Below are positions 22,592 through 32,107 of a DNA stretch of 41,844 nt, one piece after another. Numbering within the stretch: the stretch's first letter is position 1; each line of letters begins with the position of its first letter. Location: contig JAFOCI010000088.1 of the NCBI GenBank assembly GCA_017381365.1, positions 1 to 41,844 on the forward strand, written 5' to 3'. The translations under genes were made by a program, and so were the position numbers. The notes under the pieces are model-generated. The model saw nothing but the letters and a program-made list of their open reading frames with translations, searched no databases and was not told where the DNA came from. Source of the stretch: Treponema sp. (lineage in GTDB: Bacteria > Spirochaetota > Spirochaetia > Treponematales > Treponemataceae).

Positions 22592-23509
22592 ATGAACGAA
22601 AATAATGATTTGGATATTGGTGAAAAAACAGCCCTTGTTGCAATTCTTGGCAGACCTTCTGCTGGAAAATCAACTTTTATGAATACAGCATGTCAGGAGC
22701 CGGTTTCTATTGTTTCACCGATTCCTCAGACAACTCGCAACGCAATAAGAGGAATTGTAAACACTTCTTACGGTCAGCTTGTTTTTGTAGATACTCCAGG
22801 CTATCACGAATCTGAAAAAAAATTGAATTTACGTCTTAAATCAGTTACAGAAGAACAGCTTTTGGCTTCTGATTGTATTCTATATATAATTGATACAACT
22901 CGTGAGCCTGGCAGCGAAGAACTGATGAATGCTGAACTTGCCGCAAAATATTCAGAACATCTTGTAATAGCTTTGAACAAAATTGATGCAAAAGAAGCAA
23001 AAATTAATGCGGTTCGGGAATTTGTTGCCCTTAATCTTCCTAAAGTTCCACAGAACAGAATCCTTGAAATGAGCGCAAAAGATGACAAAGGCATTAACGA
23101 AGTTCTAAAGGCACTTTACGAAATCGCCCCTGTCGCACCTGCGCTTTATACCGAAGATATGTACACAGATCAGGATATTGCGTTTCGCATTTCAGAAATC
23201 GTCCGGGGCGAAGCTATAAACTGGCTTACTCAGGAACTGCCGCATTGTCTTTACGTAAATGTTGCAGATATTGAATCCCGGGGTACTAACGGAAAAATGT
23301 GGGTTCGCGCATTTATTTGTGTTGAGCGGGAAAGTCAGAAAGGAATGGTAATCGGAAAAGGTGCCAGCATGATAAAAGAAATTCGCATGGCTTCAATCCG
23401 AAAAATCGCAGATGTTTTTCCGTTCAAAATAGATCTGGATCTGCAGGTAAAAGTAGACAAAAACTGGCGTCAGCACGATAACGTTTTGACCAGGTTGATA
23501 CCGCAATAA
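22592..23509 (+). CDS. era: GTPase Era
   Basis: A 305-residue GTPase needed for 30S ribosome maturation, binding the 3' end of 16S rRNA. G1 is GRPSAGKST (about 20-28), G2 falls around PQTTRN, G3 is DTPG (about 69-72) and G4 is NKID (about 130-133). The C-terminal KH domain contains ERESQKGMVIGKGASMIKEI. Length and order are normal. It lacks a Shine-Dalgarno, and an extended -10 box lies 6 nt before the ATG, so the mRNA is probably leaderless. Confidence 0.96.
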   Translation: MNENNDLDIGEKTALVAILGRPSAGKSTFMNTACQEPVSIVSPIPQTTRNAIRGIVNTSYGQLVFVDTPGYHESEKKLNLRLKSVTEEQLLASDCILYIIDTTREPGSEELMNAELAAKYSEHLVIALNKIDAKEAKINAVREFVALNLPKVPQNRILEMSAKDDKGINEVLKALYEIAPVAPALYTEDMYTDQDIAFRISEIVRGEAINWLTQELPHCLYVNVADIESRGTNGKMWVRAFICVERESQKGMVIGKGASMIKEIRMASIRKIADVFPFKIDLDLQVKVDKNWRQHDNVLTRLIPQ

Positions 23510-23554
23510 AAATAATATGGAAATCACTTTAAAAGTATGTTAAAATAGCGCACT

Positions 23555-25675
23555 ATGAATGCTTTTCAGACTTTTGAAGGAAAACCACACACTCTTGGAG
23601 CTGTTCCTCACAATGACGGTGTAAACTTTGCTGTTTACAGTAAAAATGCAACAAGAGTTGTTCTTGATTTATTTGATTCTGCAGATGCAAAACAGCCATC
23701 CGCTTCCATTGAATTTGATCCGGTAAAAAACAGAACTGGAAATATCTGGCACATTTATGTAAAAGGACTTACAAAAGGTGCGATTTATCTTTATCGCGTA
23801 GACGGACCTTACAATCCTCCTCAGGGACATAGATTTAATTTCAATAAATATCTTCTTGATCCATACGCAAAAGCTTTAACATCAGGTTCCATTTTTCAGT
23901 CTTACAACAGACAGCGGGAACTTGGACTTGCAGGTGTAGAAAATGGTAAGCTTTCTGACCTTTCAAACTTTCCAAAATGTGTTGTTGTGGAAGACATTGA
24001 ATTTGACTGGCAGGGCGACAAGCCTTTGAATCTGCCTTTAAGCAAATCTGTTATTTATGAAACTCATCTTAAGGGCTTTACGGCGTCTCCAACTTCTGGA
24101 GTTCAGTTTCCTGGAACTTACAAAGGCTTTATAGAAAAAATTCCTTATCTCAAGGAATTGGGAATTACAGCTGTAGAACTTATGCCGATTTTTGAGTTTG
24201 ATGAATTTGAAAACGGCAATATAAATCCCCGCACTGGTGACCGTCTGAAAAATTACTGGGGGTACAGCACAATAGGATTTTTTGCGCCAAAAACTTCTTA
24301 TGCAGCAGATAAAACTCCAGGCGGAGCAGTTCGCGAATTCAAGGAAATGGTCCGCGAGCTTCATAAAGCTGGAATCGAAATCATTCTTGACGTAGTTTAC
24401 AATCATACTGCCGAAGGAAACGAACACGGTTATACATTCAGTTTCCGTGGTTTTGAAAATTCTTCTTATTACATGCTGCCTGACAATGAAAAGCAGTATT
24501 ATCACAATTTTTCTGGTTGTGGAAATACTTTAAATGCTGCTCATCCTGTTACAACACGCTTTATTCTGGACAGTCTTCGTTACTGGGTAAGTGAAATGCA
24601 CGTTGACGGTTTCCGTTTTGACCTTGCTGCAGCTCTTTGCCGGGACCAGAATTCTTATATTCAGGGATTTCCGTTCCTTACAAACGCAATCTCAGAAGAT
24701 GCAATTCTTGGCAATACAAAAATCATTGCAGAGCCGTGGGATTGTGGTGGCGGCTATCTTGTTGGGGGCTTCCCTGGTGGAAGATGGAGCGAATGGAACG
24801 ACCGCTTTAGAAATGATATTCGCCGCTTTATCCGAGGCGATGAAGGCGTTGTTACTGCGGCAGCAACAAGAATTGCCGGCAGTTCAGATATTTTCAATCA
24901 CAGTGGAAGAGTTCCTTCTGCATCAATAAATTTTGTAAGCTGTCATGACGGATTTACGCTTAATGATGTAGTCAGTTATAACGGCAAGCATAACGATGAA
25001 AACGGCGAAAATAATCGTGATGGTTCAGATGATAACAATTGTTACAATCATGGTTATGAAGGCGTTACAACAAATCCAAAAATTGAAACTGTCCGCGTAA
25101 AGAAAATCAAGAATTTCCTTCTGTGTCTTTTGCTCTCTCAGGGTGTTCCAATGATTTGCGCCGGTGATGAATTCCGCAGAACTCAGATGGGAAATAACAA
25201 TGCATATTGTCAGGACAGTGAAATTTCATGGATAAACTGGAATTTTGTTGCAAAAAATCATGAGCTTTTTGAATTTACAAAAGCGATGATAAATCTCAGA
25301 AAAAATCATCCTGTTTTCCGCCGTGAAACTTTCTTTTCAAGTCAGAAAGCAGAAATTGAGTGGTATGGTTCAGATGGAAAAAATCCAGACTGGGCAAAAA
25401 TGAAGCGTTTCCTTGGCTTTAAGCTTGTAGGCTCGTCTGCCCGCCATGAAGATGATTCTGCTGACAACGATTTTTACATTGCGGGAAATACAGATATTTA
25501 CGATGTGACAGTAACATTACCTGCACCTGCAAAGGGTAAAAAATGGTACTGTCTTGCGGATACTTCAGTAGCCAGAGACATGACAGTTGCTGCTCCAGGA
25601 AAAGAAGAACTGCTTAAAGAGCAGCAGCTTTATGTTGTTCCTGCAGGAAGTTTTGTAATTTTGATAAGCAAATGA
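23555..25675 (+). CDS. glgX: Glycogen debranching enzyme GlgX (GH13_11, isoamylase type)
   Basis: A 706-residue enzyme that cuts alpha-1,6 branches of phosphorylase-limit glycogen. The N-terminal CBM48 domain (about 8-130) begins GAVPHNDGVNFAVYSKNA and has YLYRVDGPYNPPQGHRFN. The GH13 barrel contains VIYETHLKGFT, ILDVVYNHTAEGNE, VDGFRFDLAAAL (nucleophile Asp), KIIAEPWDCGGGY (acid/base Glu) and FVSCHDGFTLNDVVSYN. Its length fits GlgX (650-720). There is no signal peptide. A TAAAAT box lies 8 nt before the ATG and no SD is seen. Directly upstream of glgP, with which it would degrade glycogen. Confidence 0.96.
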   Translation: MNAFQTFEGKPHTLGAVPHNDGVNFAVYSKNATRVVLDLFDSADAKQPSASIEFDPVKNRTGNIWHIYVKGLTKGAIYLYRVDGPYNPPQGHRFNFNKYLLDPYAKALTSGSIFQSYNRQRELGLAGVENGKLSDLSNFPKCVVVEDIEFDWQGDKPLNLPLSKSVIYETHLKGFTASPTSGVQFPGTYKGFIEKIPYLKELGITAVELMPIFEFDEFENGNINPRTGDRLKNYWGYSTIGFFAPKTSYAADKTPGGAVREFKEMVRELHKAGIEIILDVVYNHTAEGNEHGYTFSFRGFENSSYYMLPDNEKQYYHNFSGCGNTLNAAHPVTTRFILDSLRYWVSEMHVDGFRFDLAAALCRDQNSYIQGFPFLTNAISEDAILGNTKIIAEPWDCGGGYLVGGFPGGRWSEWNDRFRNDIRRFIRGDEGVVTAAATRIAGSSDIFNHSGRVPSASINFVSCHDGFTLNDVVSYNGKHNDENGENNRDGSDDNNCYNHGYEGVTTNPKIETVRVKKIKNFLLCLLLSQGVPMICAGDEFRRTQMGNNNAYCQDSEISWINWNFVAKNHELFEFTKAMINLRKNHPVFRRETFFSSQKAEIEWYGSDGKNPDWAKMKRFLGFKLVGSSARHEDDSADNDFYIAGNTDIYDVTVTLPAPAKGKKWYCLADTSVARDMTVAAPGKEELLKEQQLYVVPAGSFVILISK

Positions 25676-25748
25676 GACCGTTTTGATTAATCGTATGAAA
25701 TATTCTATATGAAATGTCTGTTAATTGGTTGAAAAATCTGTTAATTTT

Positions 25749-25775
25749 TTGTACCCTTTACTGTATAGGTATAAA
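25749..25775 (+). promoter_or_regulatory. Putative glgP promoter
   Basis: TTGTAC (25749-25754) and TATAAA (25770-25775) with a 15-nt spacer, followed by GGAGG (about 25782-25786) and the ATG at 25795. Confidence 0.45.
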
Positions 25776-25794
25776 TACCCTGGAGGTTATTTAA

Positions 25795-28287
25795 ATGAAA
25801 TTTGATGCCGCTAAATTTAAGGAAAATCTTGAAGGTCGTCTTAAGAGACAGTACGGCAAGGATATTTCACAGGCTAATAAACATGATCTTTTTGATGCAG
25901 TTTCAGCTTCTGCTCTTGAAGTAATCATGGAAAACTGGATGGCTACTCGCCATGAATATGATAAGAAACCTACTAAGCAGCTTTATTACTTGTCTGCAGA
26001 ATTTTTGATGGGTCGTGCTCTCAGCAATAACCTTATCAACGCAGAAATTTCTGATCAGGTAAAAGAAGTTCTTAAAGGAATGAATATTGATTACGATATG
26101 ATTGAAGATCAGGAACCAGATGCAGGTCTTGGTAACGGTGGTCTTGGTCGTCTCGCTGCTTGTTTCCTGGATTCTCTTGCTACTCTTGATTATCCTGGAC
26201 ACGGATATGGTATCCGCTACCGATACGGTATGTTTGAACAGAAAATTGAAAATGGTTATCAGGTTGAATATCCAGACAACTGGCTTGCTCACCGTGACCC
26301 ATGGGAAATCAAACGTTCTGACCTTGCTGTAACAGTAAAATTCGGTGGAAACATTGCTTATGGTAAAACTCCAGACGGACGTGACCGCTTCTTCGTTGAA
26401 AACGCTGAAGAATTTGTTGCAACTCCTTATGATATGCCAGTCGTTGGTTTCGGAACTGGAACTGTAAATACACTTCGTTTGTGGCAGGCTTCTTCTGCAA
26501 ATGGCTTTGATCTTCAGTTGTTCAACAACATGGAATACAACCGTGCTGTAGAAAAACAGAACTCTGCTGAAAACGTTTCTGCTGTTCTTTATCCAAATGA
26601 TAGTGGTCCATCTGGAAAGGCACTTCGTCTTAAACAGCAGTATTTCTTCTCTTCTGCATCTTTGCAGGACCTGGTTCGCCACTATGTTGCTGACCACGGA
26701 ACAGATTTCAGCAAATTCGCTGATCTTCATGTAATTCAGTTGAATGATACTCATCCTGTAGTTGCAATTCCTGAACTTATGCGCATTTTCCTTGATGAAT
26801 ACAACATGGAATGGGATGATGCATGGGCAATCGTTACAAAGACATTTGCTTATACAAACCACACAATCCTTGCAGAAGCTCTTGAAAAATGGCCAATTGA
26901 AATCTTCCAGGGCTTGCTCCCACGTATCTACCAGATTGTAGAAGAAATCAACCGCCGCTTTATGATTGAACTTCGCACAAAATATCCTGATGATTACGCA
27001 AGACATGGTCGTATGTCTATCATCAACAACGGTAAAGTTTACATGGCCTGGCTTGCAATTCACGCAGGTTTCAGCGTAAACGGTGTTGCTGAACTTCATA
27101 CAAGACTTTTGAAGGAAGTTGAACTTCACGACTGGTACGAATTGTATCCAGAAAAATTCAACAACAAGACTAACGGTATTACACAGCGCCGATGGTTGCT
27201 TTCTTCTAACCCAGAACTTGCTAAGTTCATCACAGACCGCATTGGTCACGGTTGGGAAAAAGATCTCACTTTACTTAAGGGATTGGAAAAATTCTCTTCA
27301 GACAAAGATCTTAACGAACTTATTTCTATCAAAGAAAACAATAAGCGTCGTCTTGCTGAATACCTGAAATATGCTCAGAACGAAACAATTGATCCAGAAT
27401 CAATTTTCGACGTTCAGGTAAAACGTTTGCACGAATACAAACGTCAGTTGATGAATATTCTTCACATTATGTACGTTTACAACAAAATGCTTGAAGATCC
27501 AACTTACAAACCAGCTAAGAAAACTTACATCTTTGGTGCTAAGTCTGCTTCTGGTTACCGTCGTGCAAAGGCTATCATTAAGCTCATTACTACAGTTGCA
27601 GAAAGAATCAACAATGACCGCCGTGTAAACGACAGACTTCATGTTGTATTCGTAGAAAACTACCGTGTTTCTGTTGCAGAAAAGATTTTCCCAGCTGCAG
27701 ATGTTTCTGAACAGATTTCTACAGCAGGTCTTGAAGCTTCTGGTACATCAAACATGAAGTTCATGTGTAACGGTGCTTTGACAATGGGTACAATGGATGG
27801 TGCTAACATCGAAATCGTTGAAGAAGCTGGTAAAGAAAACGCATTCATCTTTGGTCTTCTTACAGAAGAAGTTCAGAAGATTGAACGTGAACACAGCTAC
27901 AATCCACAGGAATATCTTGAAAGAAATCCTGGACTGGCAAAGGTTGTTAATCAGCTTGTTGATGGTACTTACGATCCAACTCATCAGTTGTTCAAAGAAT
28001 TGCATGATTCTTTGGTATACGGTATTGAAGGTAACCGTGCAGACGTTTACTACGTACTTGCAGACTTTGATGACTACTGTCGTGCACAGGATGAAGTTGA
28101 AAAACTTTATGCTGACAAGAAAGCTTGGGCAAAAGCATGTCTTAAGAACATCGCTAATGCTGGTAAGTTCTCTTCTGACCGTACAATCGAAGACTACGTT
28201 CGCGACATCTGGCACTTGAAGAAGGTTGCTCGTCCAGTAGAAGGTTCTGCTTTCTCTAAACCAGCAAAAAAAACTTGTAAAAAATAA
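25795..28287 (+). CDS. glgP: Glycogen/alpha-glucan phosphorylase
   Basis: An 830-residue GT35 enzyme that releases glucose-1-phosphate from alpha-1,4-glucan ends. Motifs include YYLSAEFLMGRALSNNL (about 62-78), DAGLGNGGLGRLAACFLDS (about 108-126), QLNDTHPVVAIPELMR (about 317-332), NGITQRRWL and the PLP-binding EASGTSNMKFMCNGALTMGTMDGANIEI. The length is typical. The strong SD is GGAGG. Codon use is strongly biased (CGT, GGT, AAC), suggesting high expression, like flaB. The tail is lysine-rich. A strong terminator follows. It works with GlgX upstream; glycogen synthesis genes are not in the window. Confidence 0.97.
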   Translation: MKFDAAKFKENLEGRLKRQYGKDISQANKHDLFDAVSASALEVIMENWMATRHEYDKKPTKQLYYLSAEFLMGRALSNNLINAEISDQVKEVLKGMNIDYDMIEDQEPDAGLGNGGLGRLAACFLDSLATLDYPGHGYGIRYRYGMFEQKIENGYQVEYPDNWLAHRDPWEIKRSDLAVTVKFGGNIAYGKTPDGRDRFFVENAEEFVATPYDMPVVGFGTGTVNTLRLWQASSANGFDLQLFNNMEYNRAVEKQNSAENVSAVLYPNDSGPSGKALRLKQQYFFSSASLQDLVRHYVADHGTDFSKFADLHVIQLNDTHPVVAIPELMRIFLDEYNMEWDDAWAIVTKTFAYTNHTILAEALEKWPIEIFQGLLPRIYQIVEEINRRFMIELRTKYPDDYARHGRMSIINNGKVYMAWLAIHAGFSVNGVAELHTRLLKEVELHDWYELYPEKFNNKTNGITQRRWLLSSNPELAKFITDRIGHGWEKDLTLLKGLEKFSSDKDLNELISIKENNKRRLAEYLKYAQNETIDPESIFDVQVKRLHEYKRQLMNILHIMYVYNKMLEDPTYKPAKKTYIFGAKSASGYRRAKAIIKLITTVAERINNDRRVNDRLHVVFVENYRVSVAEKIFPAADVSEQISTAGLEASGTSNMKFMCNGALTMGTMDGANIEIVEEAGKENAFIFGLLTEEVQKIEREHSYNPQEYLERNPGLAKVVNQLVDGTYDPTHQLFKELHDSLVYGIEGNRADVYYVLADFDDYCRAQDEVEKLYADKKAWAKACLKNIANAGKFSSDRTIEDYVRDIWHLKKVARPVEGSAFSKPAKKTCKK

Positions 28288-28319
28288 ATCTGATTCCTTG
28301 TAAAAGGGTTTAGTATAAG

Positions 28320-28350
28320 GCCGGTTCTTTATAGAGCCGGCTTTTTTTTT
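28320..28350 (+). terminator. Intrinsic terminator of glgP
   Basis: GCCGGTTCT (28320-28328) pairs with AGAGCCGGC (28333-28341), followed by nine T. Confidence 0.93.
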
Positions 28351-28407
28351 GTTCTGAATGGTTGTTCTGGGGTGAAAATAATTGTAAAAATATGGTAGTA
28401 TAATATT

Positions 28408-29079
28408 ATGTTTGCTAGCTTTTATGATGTTATGATTGCAAAGGGCAGATGGATGTTGATTCCTCGCGGGTTGGGAACAACGCTTTTAATCGCTTTTTTT
28501 GCAGTTCTTATTGGTTCAGTTTTAGGCTGTGTTTTTGCTCTATTTAAAATTTCAAAGAGTAAGGTTCTTAATTGTATTTCTGCGGTTTATACAACAATAA
28601 TTCGTGGTATTCCTATGGCAACTCAGCTGATGATTTTTTATTTTGTAATTTTTTCGCCAATGGGTGTAAACAATGCGGTTCTGGTTGCTATCATCGCTTT
28701 TGGAATTAACTCTGGTGCGTATTGTACGGAAATTTTTAGAGCAGGTATTCAGGGGGTTGATAAAGGTCAGATGGAAGCCGGGCGTTCACTGGGACTTTCG
28801 TGGAATCAGACACTTGTGAAGATTGTTTTGCCTCAAGCCATTAAAACTTCGCTGCCAACGTACACAAGCGAATTTATTACTATGATAAAAGAAACTTCTG
28901 TTGCAAGTTTTATTGCAGTTGCAGATTTGCAAAAGTCCTGCGATAACATTCGTAATGCCACATATAACGCATGGATTCCTCTTCTGTCTTGTGCAGCAAT
29001 CTATCTGTGTCTTACATTAGGTCTTACAAAATTGTTTTCGATTTTAGAAAAAAGGATGGCAAAAAGTGATAGAAGTTAA
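28408..29079 (+). CDS. Polar amino-acid ABC transporter permease (HisM/GlnP family)
   Basis: A 223-residue inner-membrane permease with about five segments. Family marks are [75 protein letters not shown] (EAA loop, about 105-140), [24 protein letters not shown]. It pairs with the ATPase whose start overlaps its end by 14 bp. No periplasmic binding protein is encoded beside them, so one must be supplied from elsewhere. There is no SD, and a TATAAT sits only 3 nt before the ATG (another TATGGT is 11 nt away). Confidence 0.93.
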   Translation: MFASFYDVMIAKGRWMLIPRGLGTTLLIAFFAVLIGSVLGCVFALFKISKSKVLNCISAVYTTIIRGIPMATQLMIFYFVIFSPMGVNNAVLVAIIAFGINSGAYCTEIFRAGIQGVDKGQMEAGRSLGLSWNQTLVKIVLPQAIKTSLPTYTSEFITMIKETSVASFIAVADLQKSCDNIRNATYNAWIPLLSCAAIYLCLTLGLTKLFSILEKRMAKSDRS

Positions 29080-29788
29080 AAATCTTGATAAGTCATATGG
29101 GAAACTGCACGTATTAAAAGGTGTTTCCTTGAATGTTCAGAAGGGTGAAAAAATTGCCATCATCGGTCCAAGTGGTTCCGGAAAATCAACTTTTTTGCGA
29201 TGCTTAAATCTTCTGGAAACTCCTGATTCTGGAACCATTAATTTTGAGGGTACAGATATTACTGCAAAAGGCACGGATATAAATAAAATCCGTCAGAAAA
29301 TGAACATGGTTTTTCAGCATTTCAATTTGTTTCCTCATTTAACTGTACTGCAAAATATTACACTTGCGCCTCTTACTTTAAAAATTCAGACAAAAGAAGA
29401 AGCTGAAGAAAATGCGATGAAACTTTTGCAGTTGATTGGGCTTAAAGATAAAGCGAATTCTTATCCTTCAAGTTTGAGTGGTGGTCAGAAGCAGCGTATT
29501 GCTATTGTTCGCTCTCTTGCAATGAAGCCTGATGTAATTCTTTTTGATGAGCCAACAAGTGCGCTTGATCCTGAAATGGTTGGAGAAGTTCTTCAGTTGA
29601 TGAAAGATTTGGCTCACAAGGGAATGACTATGCTTGTTGTAACTCATGAAATGGCTTTTGCCCGGGAAGTAGCAACAAGAGTTCTTTTTATGGCTGATGG
29701 AAACATTGAAGAGCAGGGAACTCCCGAAGAAGTTTTTGATAATCCAAAGAGTGAAAGACTTCGGAATTTCTTGAAAGCTGTTCTGTAA
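29066..29788 (+). CDS. Polar amino-acid ABC transporter ATPase (GlnQ family)
   Basis: A 240-residue ATPase. Walker A is GPSGSGKST (about 33-41), the Q-loop is [13 protein letters not shown], the signature is [17 protein letters not shown] (about 134-150), Walker B is [14 protein letters not shown], and the switch His is in VTHEM. Sequence is typical of glutamine/cystine/polar amino-acid importers. It overlaps the permease gene by 14 bp and is co-translated. Immediately downstream is a broken sodium-dependent transporter. Confidence 0.95.
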   Translation: MIEVKNLDKSYGKLHVLKGVSLNVQKGEKIAIIGPSGSGKSTFLRCLNLLETPDSGTINFEGTDITAKGTDINKIRQKMNMVFQHFNLFPHLTVLQNITLAPLTLKIQTKEEAEENAMKLLQLIGLKDKANSYPSSLSGGQKQRIAIVRSLAMKPDVILFDEPTSALDPEMVGEVLQLMKDLAHKGMTMLVVTHEMAFAREVATRVLFMADGNIEEQGTPEEVFDNPKSERLRNFLKAVL

Positions 29789-29807
29789 TTCATTGGTTGA
29801 AGTTGCT

Positions 29808-29992
29808 TTGGAAAGGGAACATTTTAAAAGTCGTTTGGGTTTTATTTTAATGAGTGCTGGCTGTGCCATTGGTTGTGGAAATGTATGGAAATTTCCATGG
29901 ATGGTAGGAAAAATGGTGGCGGTATATTTCTCTTTTTATATGTATTTTTTTCAATGATTATTGGAATTAAAAACTGTGTGAAAGAATTATAA
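29808..29992 (+). pseudogene. Remnant of a sodium:neurotransmitter symporter (NSS/SNF) gene
   Basis: From TTG at 29808 the frame reads EREHFKSRLGFILMSAGCA, then IGCGNVWKFPWMVGK, which is the start of NSS transporters (family form [24 protein letters not shown]). At about 29910-29915 an A-run has five A where six are needed, so the frame shifts. In the other frame it continues NGGGIFLFLYVFF, again the family sequence, then stops at 29990-29992. The remaining 350 or more residues are gone. The next 50 bp lead into the reversed composite repeat, which may have caused the deletion. Confidence 0.82.
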
Positions 29993-30028
29993 AATATATG
30001 ATGATGTTGCTTTTCATTGTGATGATAA

Positions 30029-30251
30029 GCGTTGCTACATGCGCAAGTCGGCAAGGGGCTGTCCCAAAAGTAATGACTGCTACACTGAATGTGGTGGTTT
30101 CGATAAACTCAACCACCGTAATGCAAACTTATTGGACAACCTCAACTTGCGAATGTTTTTGACAGCCTCTTTCTTCCTTCTCGTATTTTCATAATTAAAC
30201 AATTTTTTTGTAAAATCATTTTTATGTTTAATTTTCAAAAAACTCGAATTT
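30029..30251. mobile_element. Second copy of the composite repeat, reversed
   Basis: 30134-30251 is the reverse complement of 11047-11164 with eight differences in 118 bp. 30029-30064 matches the complement of about 11265-11300 (GTAGCAACGC ... GGACAGCCCC). The nested palindrome between them is the short form (30055-30143). The distal arm present at 11300-11380 is missing here. No coding capacity. Confidence 0.8.
30055..30143. repeat. Dispersed nested palindrome, copy E (short form)
   Basis: The ends are GGGGCTGTCCC and TTGGACAACCTC, with inner GTGGTGGTTTCGATAAACTC/AACCACC. It is nearly the complement of copy B (9718-9806). Confidence 0.8.
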
Positions 30252-30261
30252 AGGGCTAAAT

Positions 30262-30306
30262 AAAAAAACGATGGCTTCAAATTCTGAAATGCCATCGCTT
30301 TTTTAT
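30262..30306. terminator. Bidirectional terminator after the AGCS gene
   Basis: CGATGGC (30269-30275) pairs with GCCATCG (30291-30297), with seven A on the left and six T on the right. It would terminate the minus-strand AGCS gene. Confidence 0.8.
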
Positions 30307-30334
30307 ACTCCAGTTAGTTTTAAGTTCGAACTGA

Positions 30335-31795
30335 TTATTTCTTTTCGCTTTCCAGAGTTGGGTATTTGTCCATATAATCTTTTGTCATTTTAGCAACAAC
30401 GCCGCTAAGAATAATCAAAGCTATACAGTTTGGAATTGCCATTAAACCGTTTGTGATGTCTGCAATTGTCCATACTTCAGAAACTGTAAGGTAAGGTCCA
30501 ATGAATACTGCAAGAATGTAAATTACGCGGTAAATCATTACAAGTTTCATGCGGCCGTTTGTAAGGTATTCAAGACAACGTTCAGAGTAGTAGTCCCATC
30601 CGAGAATTGTTGTAAATGCGAAGAATACAAGACAGATCATCAAGAGGAACTGTACTGAGTGTCCGTCGCCACCAAGAACTGTTGTGAAAGCTGTAGATGT
30701 AATTGCTACACCTTTGAGAGTTTCCGGGATACCTGCAGCGTCTGCACCTGTAAAGAATGCGATAACGATTGCAAGACCTGTCATTGTACAAACGATGATT
30801 GTATCAATGAATGTACCTGTCATTGAAACGAGACCCTGTGCAACTGGTTCTTCAACCTGAGCAGAAGAAGCAGCGATAGCAGCAGAACCAAGACCTGCTT
30901 CGTTAGAGAAAATTCCACGAGCAACACCTTTCTGCATTGCCTGCTGGATTGTCCAGCCAATCATACCGCCGGCAATGGCTTTTCCACCGAATGCACACTT
31001 AACGATAACTGCGAATGCCTGTGGAATGTGAGTTGCGTTCATAATAAGAACAGAAAGACCAAGGAAAACATAAATTATAGCCATGAAAGGAACTACAACC
31101 TGTGCAACCTTAGAAATGCGCTGAAGACCACCGATGATTACGAGTGCAGTAAAGAAAGTTACAAGAAGACCTGCTATAACTGTTGACCATGTATAAGAAA
31201 TTTCACCAAGAACAAATGCAATATGTGTGTTGTTTGGGTCAAAAGCATTGTTTACAGCAGATGTGATACCGTTGATCTGTGTGATTGTACCGATACCAAG
31301 AACACCTGTAAGAACACCGAAAATAGCAAACAATACAGCAAGCCATTTCCAGTTTTTGCCTGTAAGTTCTTTAAGACCTTTTTCAATTGTGTAGAATGGA
31401 CCGCCAAGAACGTGGCCGTCTTCTTTCTTTTCGCGGTAAGCAACTGCAAGCATACATTCAGCATATTTTGTACAAATACCTACAAGAGCTGCCATCCACA
31501 TCCAGAACAGGGCACCAGGACCACCGGCTGCAATAGCTGTTGCTACACCGACAATGTTACCAGTACCGATTGTAGCAGAAAGAGCTGTACAAAGAGCACC
31601 AAAGCTTGAAACTTCACCATGGTGATCACCGTCTGATTTACGGAAAATTGATTTTAATGCGCGTCCAAGCTTTGTGAACTGCATTCCTTTTGTGCGGATT
31701 GTAAGAATCAATCCAGTTGCCAAGATAAGGATGATTGTTGGAAGACCCCATACAATGTCATCAATCTTGTTGAGAATTGCGTCAAATAATTCCAT
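30335..31795 (-). CDS. Sodium:alanine/glycine symporter (AGCS family)
   Basis: A 486-residue membrane protein with about ten to eleven segments. AGCS marks are FGALCTALSATIGTGNIVGVATAI (about 65-88), GGPGALFWMWMAALVG, YREKKEDGHVLGGPFYTIEKGL, FSNEAGLGSAAIAAS (about 300-314) and GTFIDTIIVCTMTGL. A glycine riboswitch with a terminator precedes it, so glycine is the probable substrate, imported or exchanged with sodium. The SD is AGGAG (minus strand, about 31800-31805). Codon use is fairly biased. Confidence 0.95.
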   Translation of the reverse strand: MELFDAILNKIDDIVWGLPTIILILATGLILTIRTKGMQFTKLGRALKSIFRKSDGDHHGEVSSFGALCTALSATIGTGNIVGVATAIAAGGPGALFWMWMAALVGICTKYAECMLAVAYREKKEDGHVLGGPFYTIEKGLKELTGKNWKWLAVLFAIFGVLTGVLGIGTITQINGITSAVNNAFDPNNTHIAFVLGEISYTWSTVIAGLLVTFFTALVIIGGLQRISKVAQVVVPFMAIIYVFLGLSVLIMNATHIPQAFAVIVKCAFGGKAIAGGMIGWTIQQAMQKGVARGIFSNEAGLGSAAIAASSAQVEEPVAQGLVSMTGTFIDTIIVCTMTGLAIVIAFFTGADAAGIPETLKGVAITSTAFTTVLGGDGHSVQFLLMICLVFFAFTTILGWDYYSERCLEYLTNGRMKLVMIYRVIYILAVFIGPYLTVSEVWTIADITNGLMAIPNCIALIILSGVVAKMTKDYMDKYPTLESEKK

Positions 31796-31810
31796 GACAT
31801 TCTCCTAGTT

Positions 31811-31858
31811 AAAAAAATAAGAGCTGTCATCCATAGAACAATTCCATGGAATCAGCTC
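31811..31858 (-). terminator. Terminator hairpin of the glycine riboswitch
   Basis: On the minus strand GAGCTG ... CCAT-loop-ATGG ... CAGCTC is followed by TTATTTTTTT, between the aptamer and the AGCS start. It is the probable expression platform. Confidence 0.75.
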
Positions 31859-31890
31859 CCTGTTGAGTTGGACGTGAGATTAATTTTTTT

Positions 31891-32003
31891 TTCTGTCCTT
31901 TTGCCTGAGATATTGGCTTTAATAGCCTTAACCCTTCGGCGTTTGCTTTAAGACTTTCTGCTTCATTGCATTATGAAAGTTCATTGCAAAACTCTCCAGA
32001 GAA
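31891..32003 (-). promoter_or_regulatory. Glycine riboswitch (single aptamer)
   Basis: On the minus strand the aptamer opens with TTCTCTGGAGAG (31992-32003), then GCCGAAGGGTTAA, GGC/GCC hairpin, and ATCTCAGGCAAAAGGACAG (to 31891), the conserved core of the gcvT motif. TTCT at the 5' end pairs with AGAA at the 3' end. Only one aptamer is visible, where many glycine switches have two. Its promoter should lie in 32003-32107 but I cannot place it with confidence. Confidence 0.9.
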
Positions 32004-32107
32004 TCATTGTAATAATCACGTTACACAATGACTTTAAAAGACTATCAGAAAATAAATGTAAATTCAATAAACTGTTCTATTATATTGAATTGTACTATAA
32101 TCAATTT

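Noticed and set aside
25903-27249. 448-codon open frame antisense to glgP
   Set aside because: Long antisense frame caused by the strong codon bias of glgP; cysteine- and histidine-rich, no family resemblance.
31973-32107. Upstream extension of the radical SAM gene
   Set aside because: It runs through the divergent glycine riboswitch, and the conserved N-terminus begins at 32108, where a -10 box lies 6 nt upstream.
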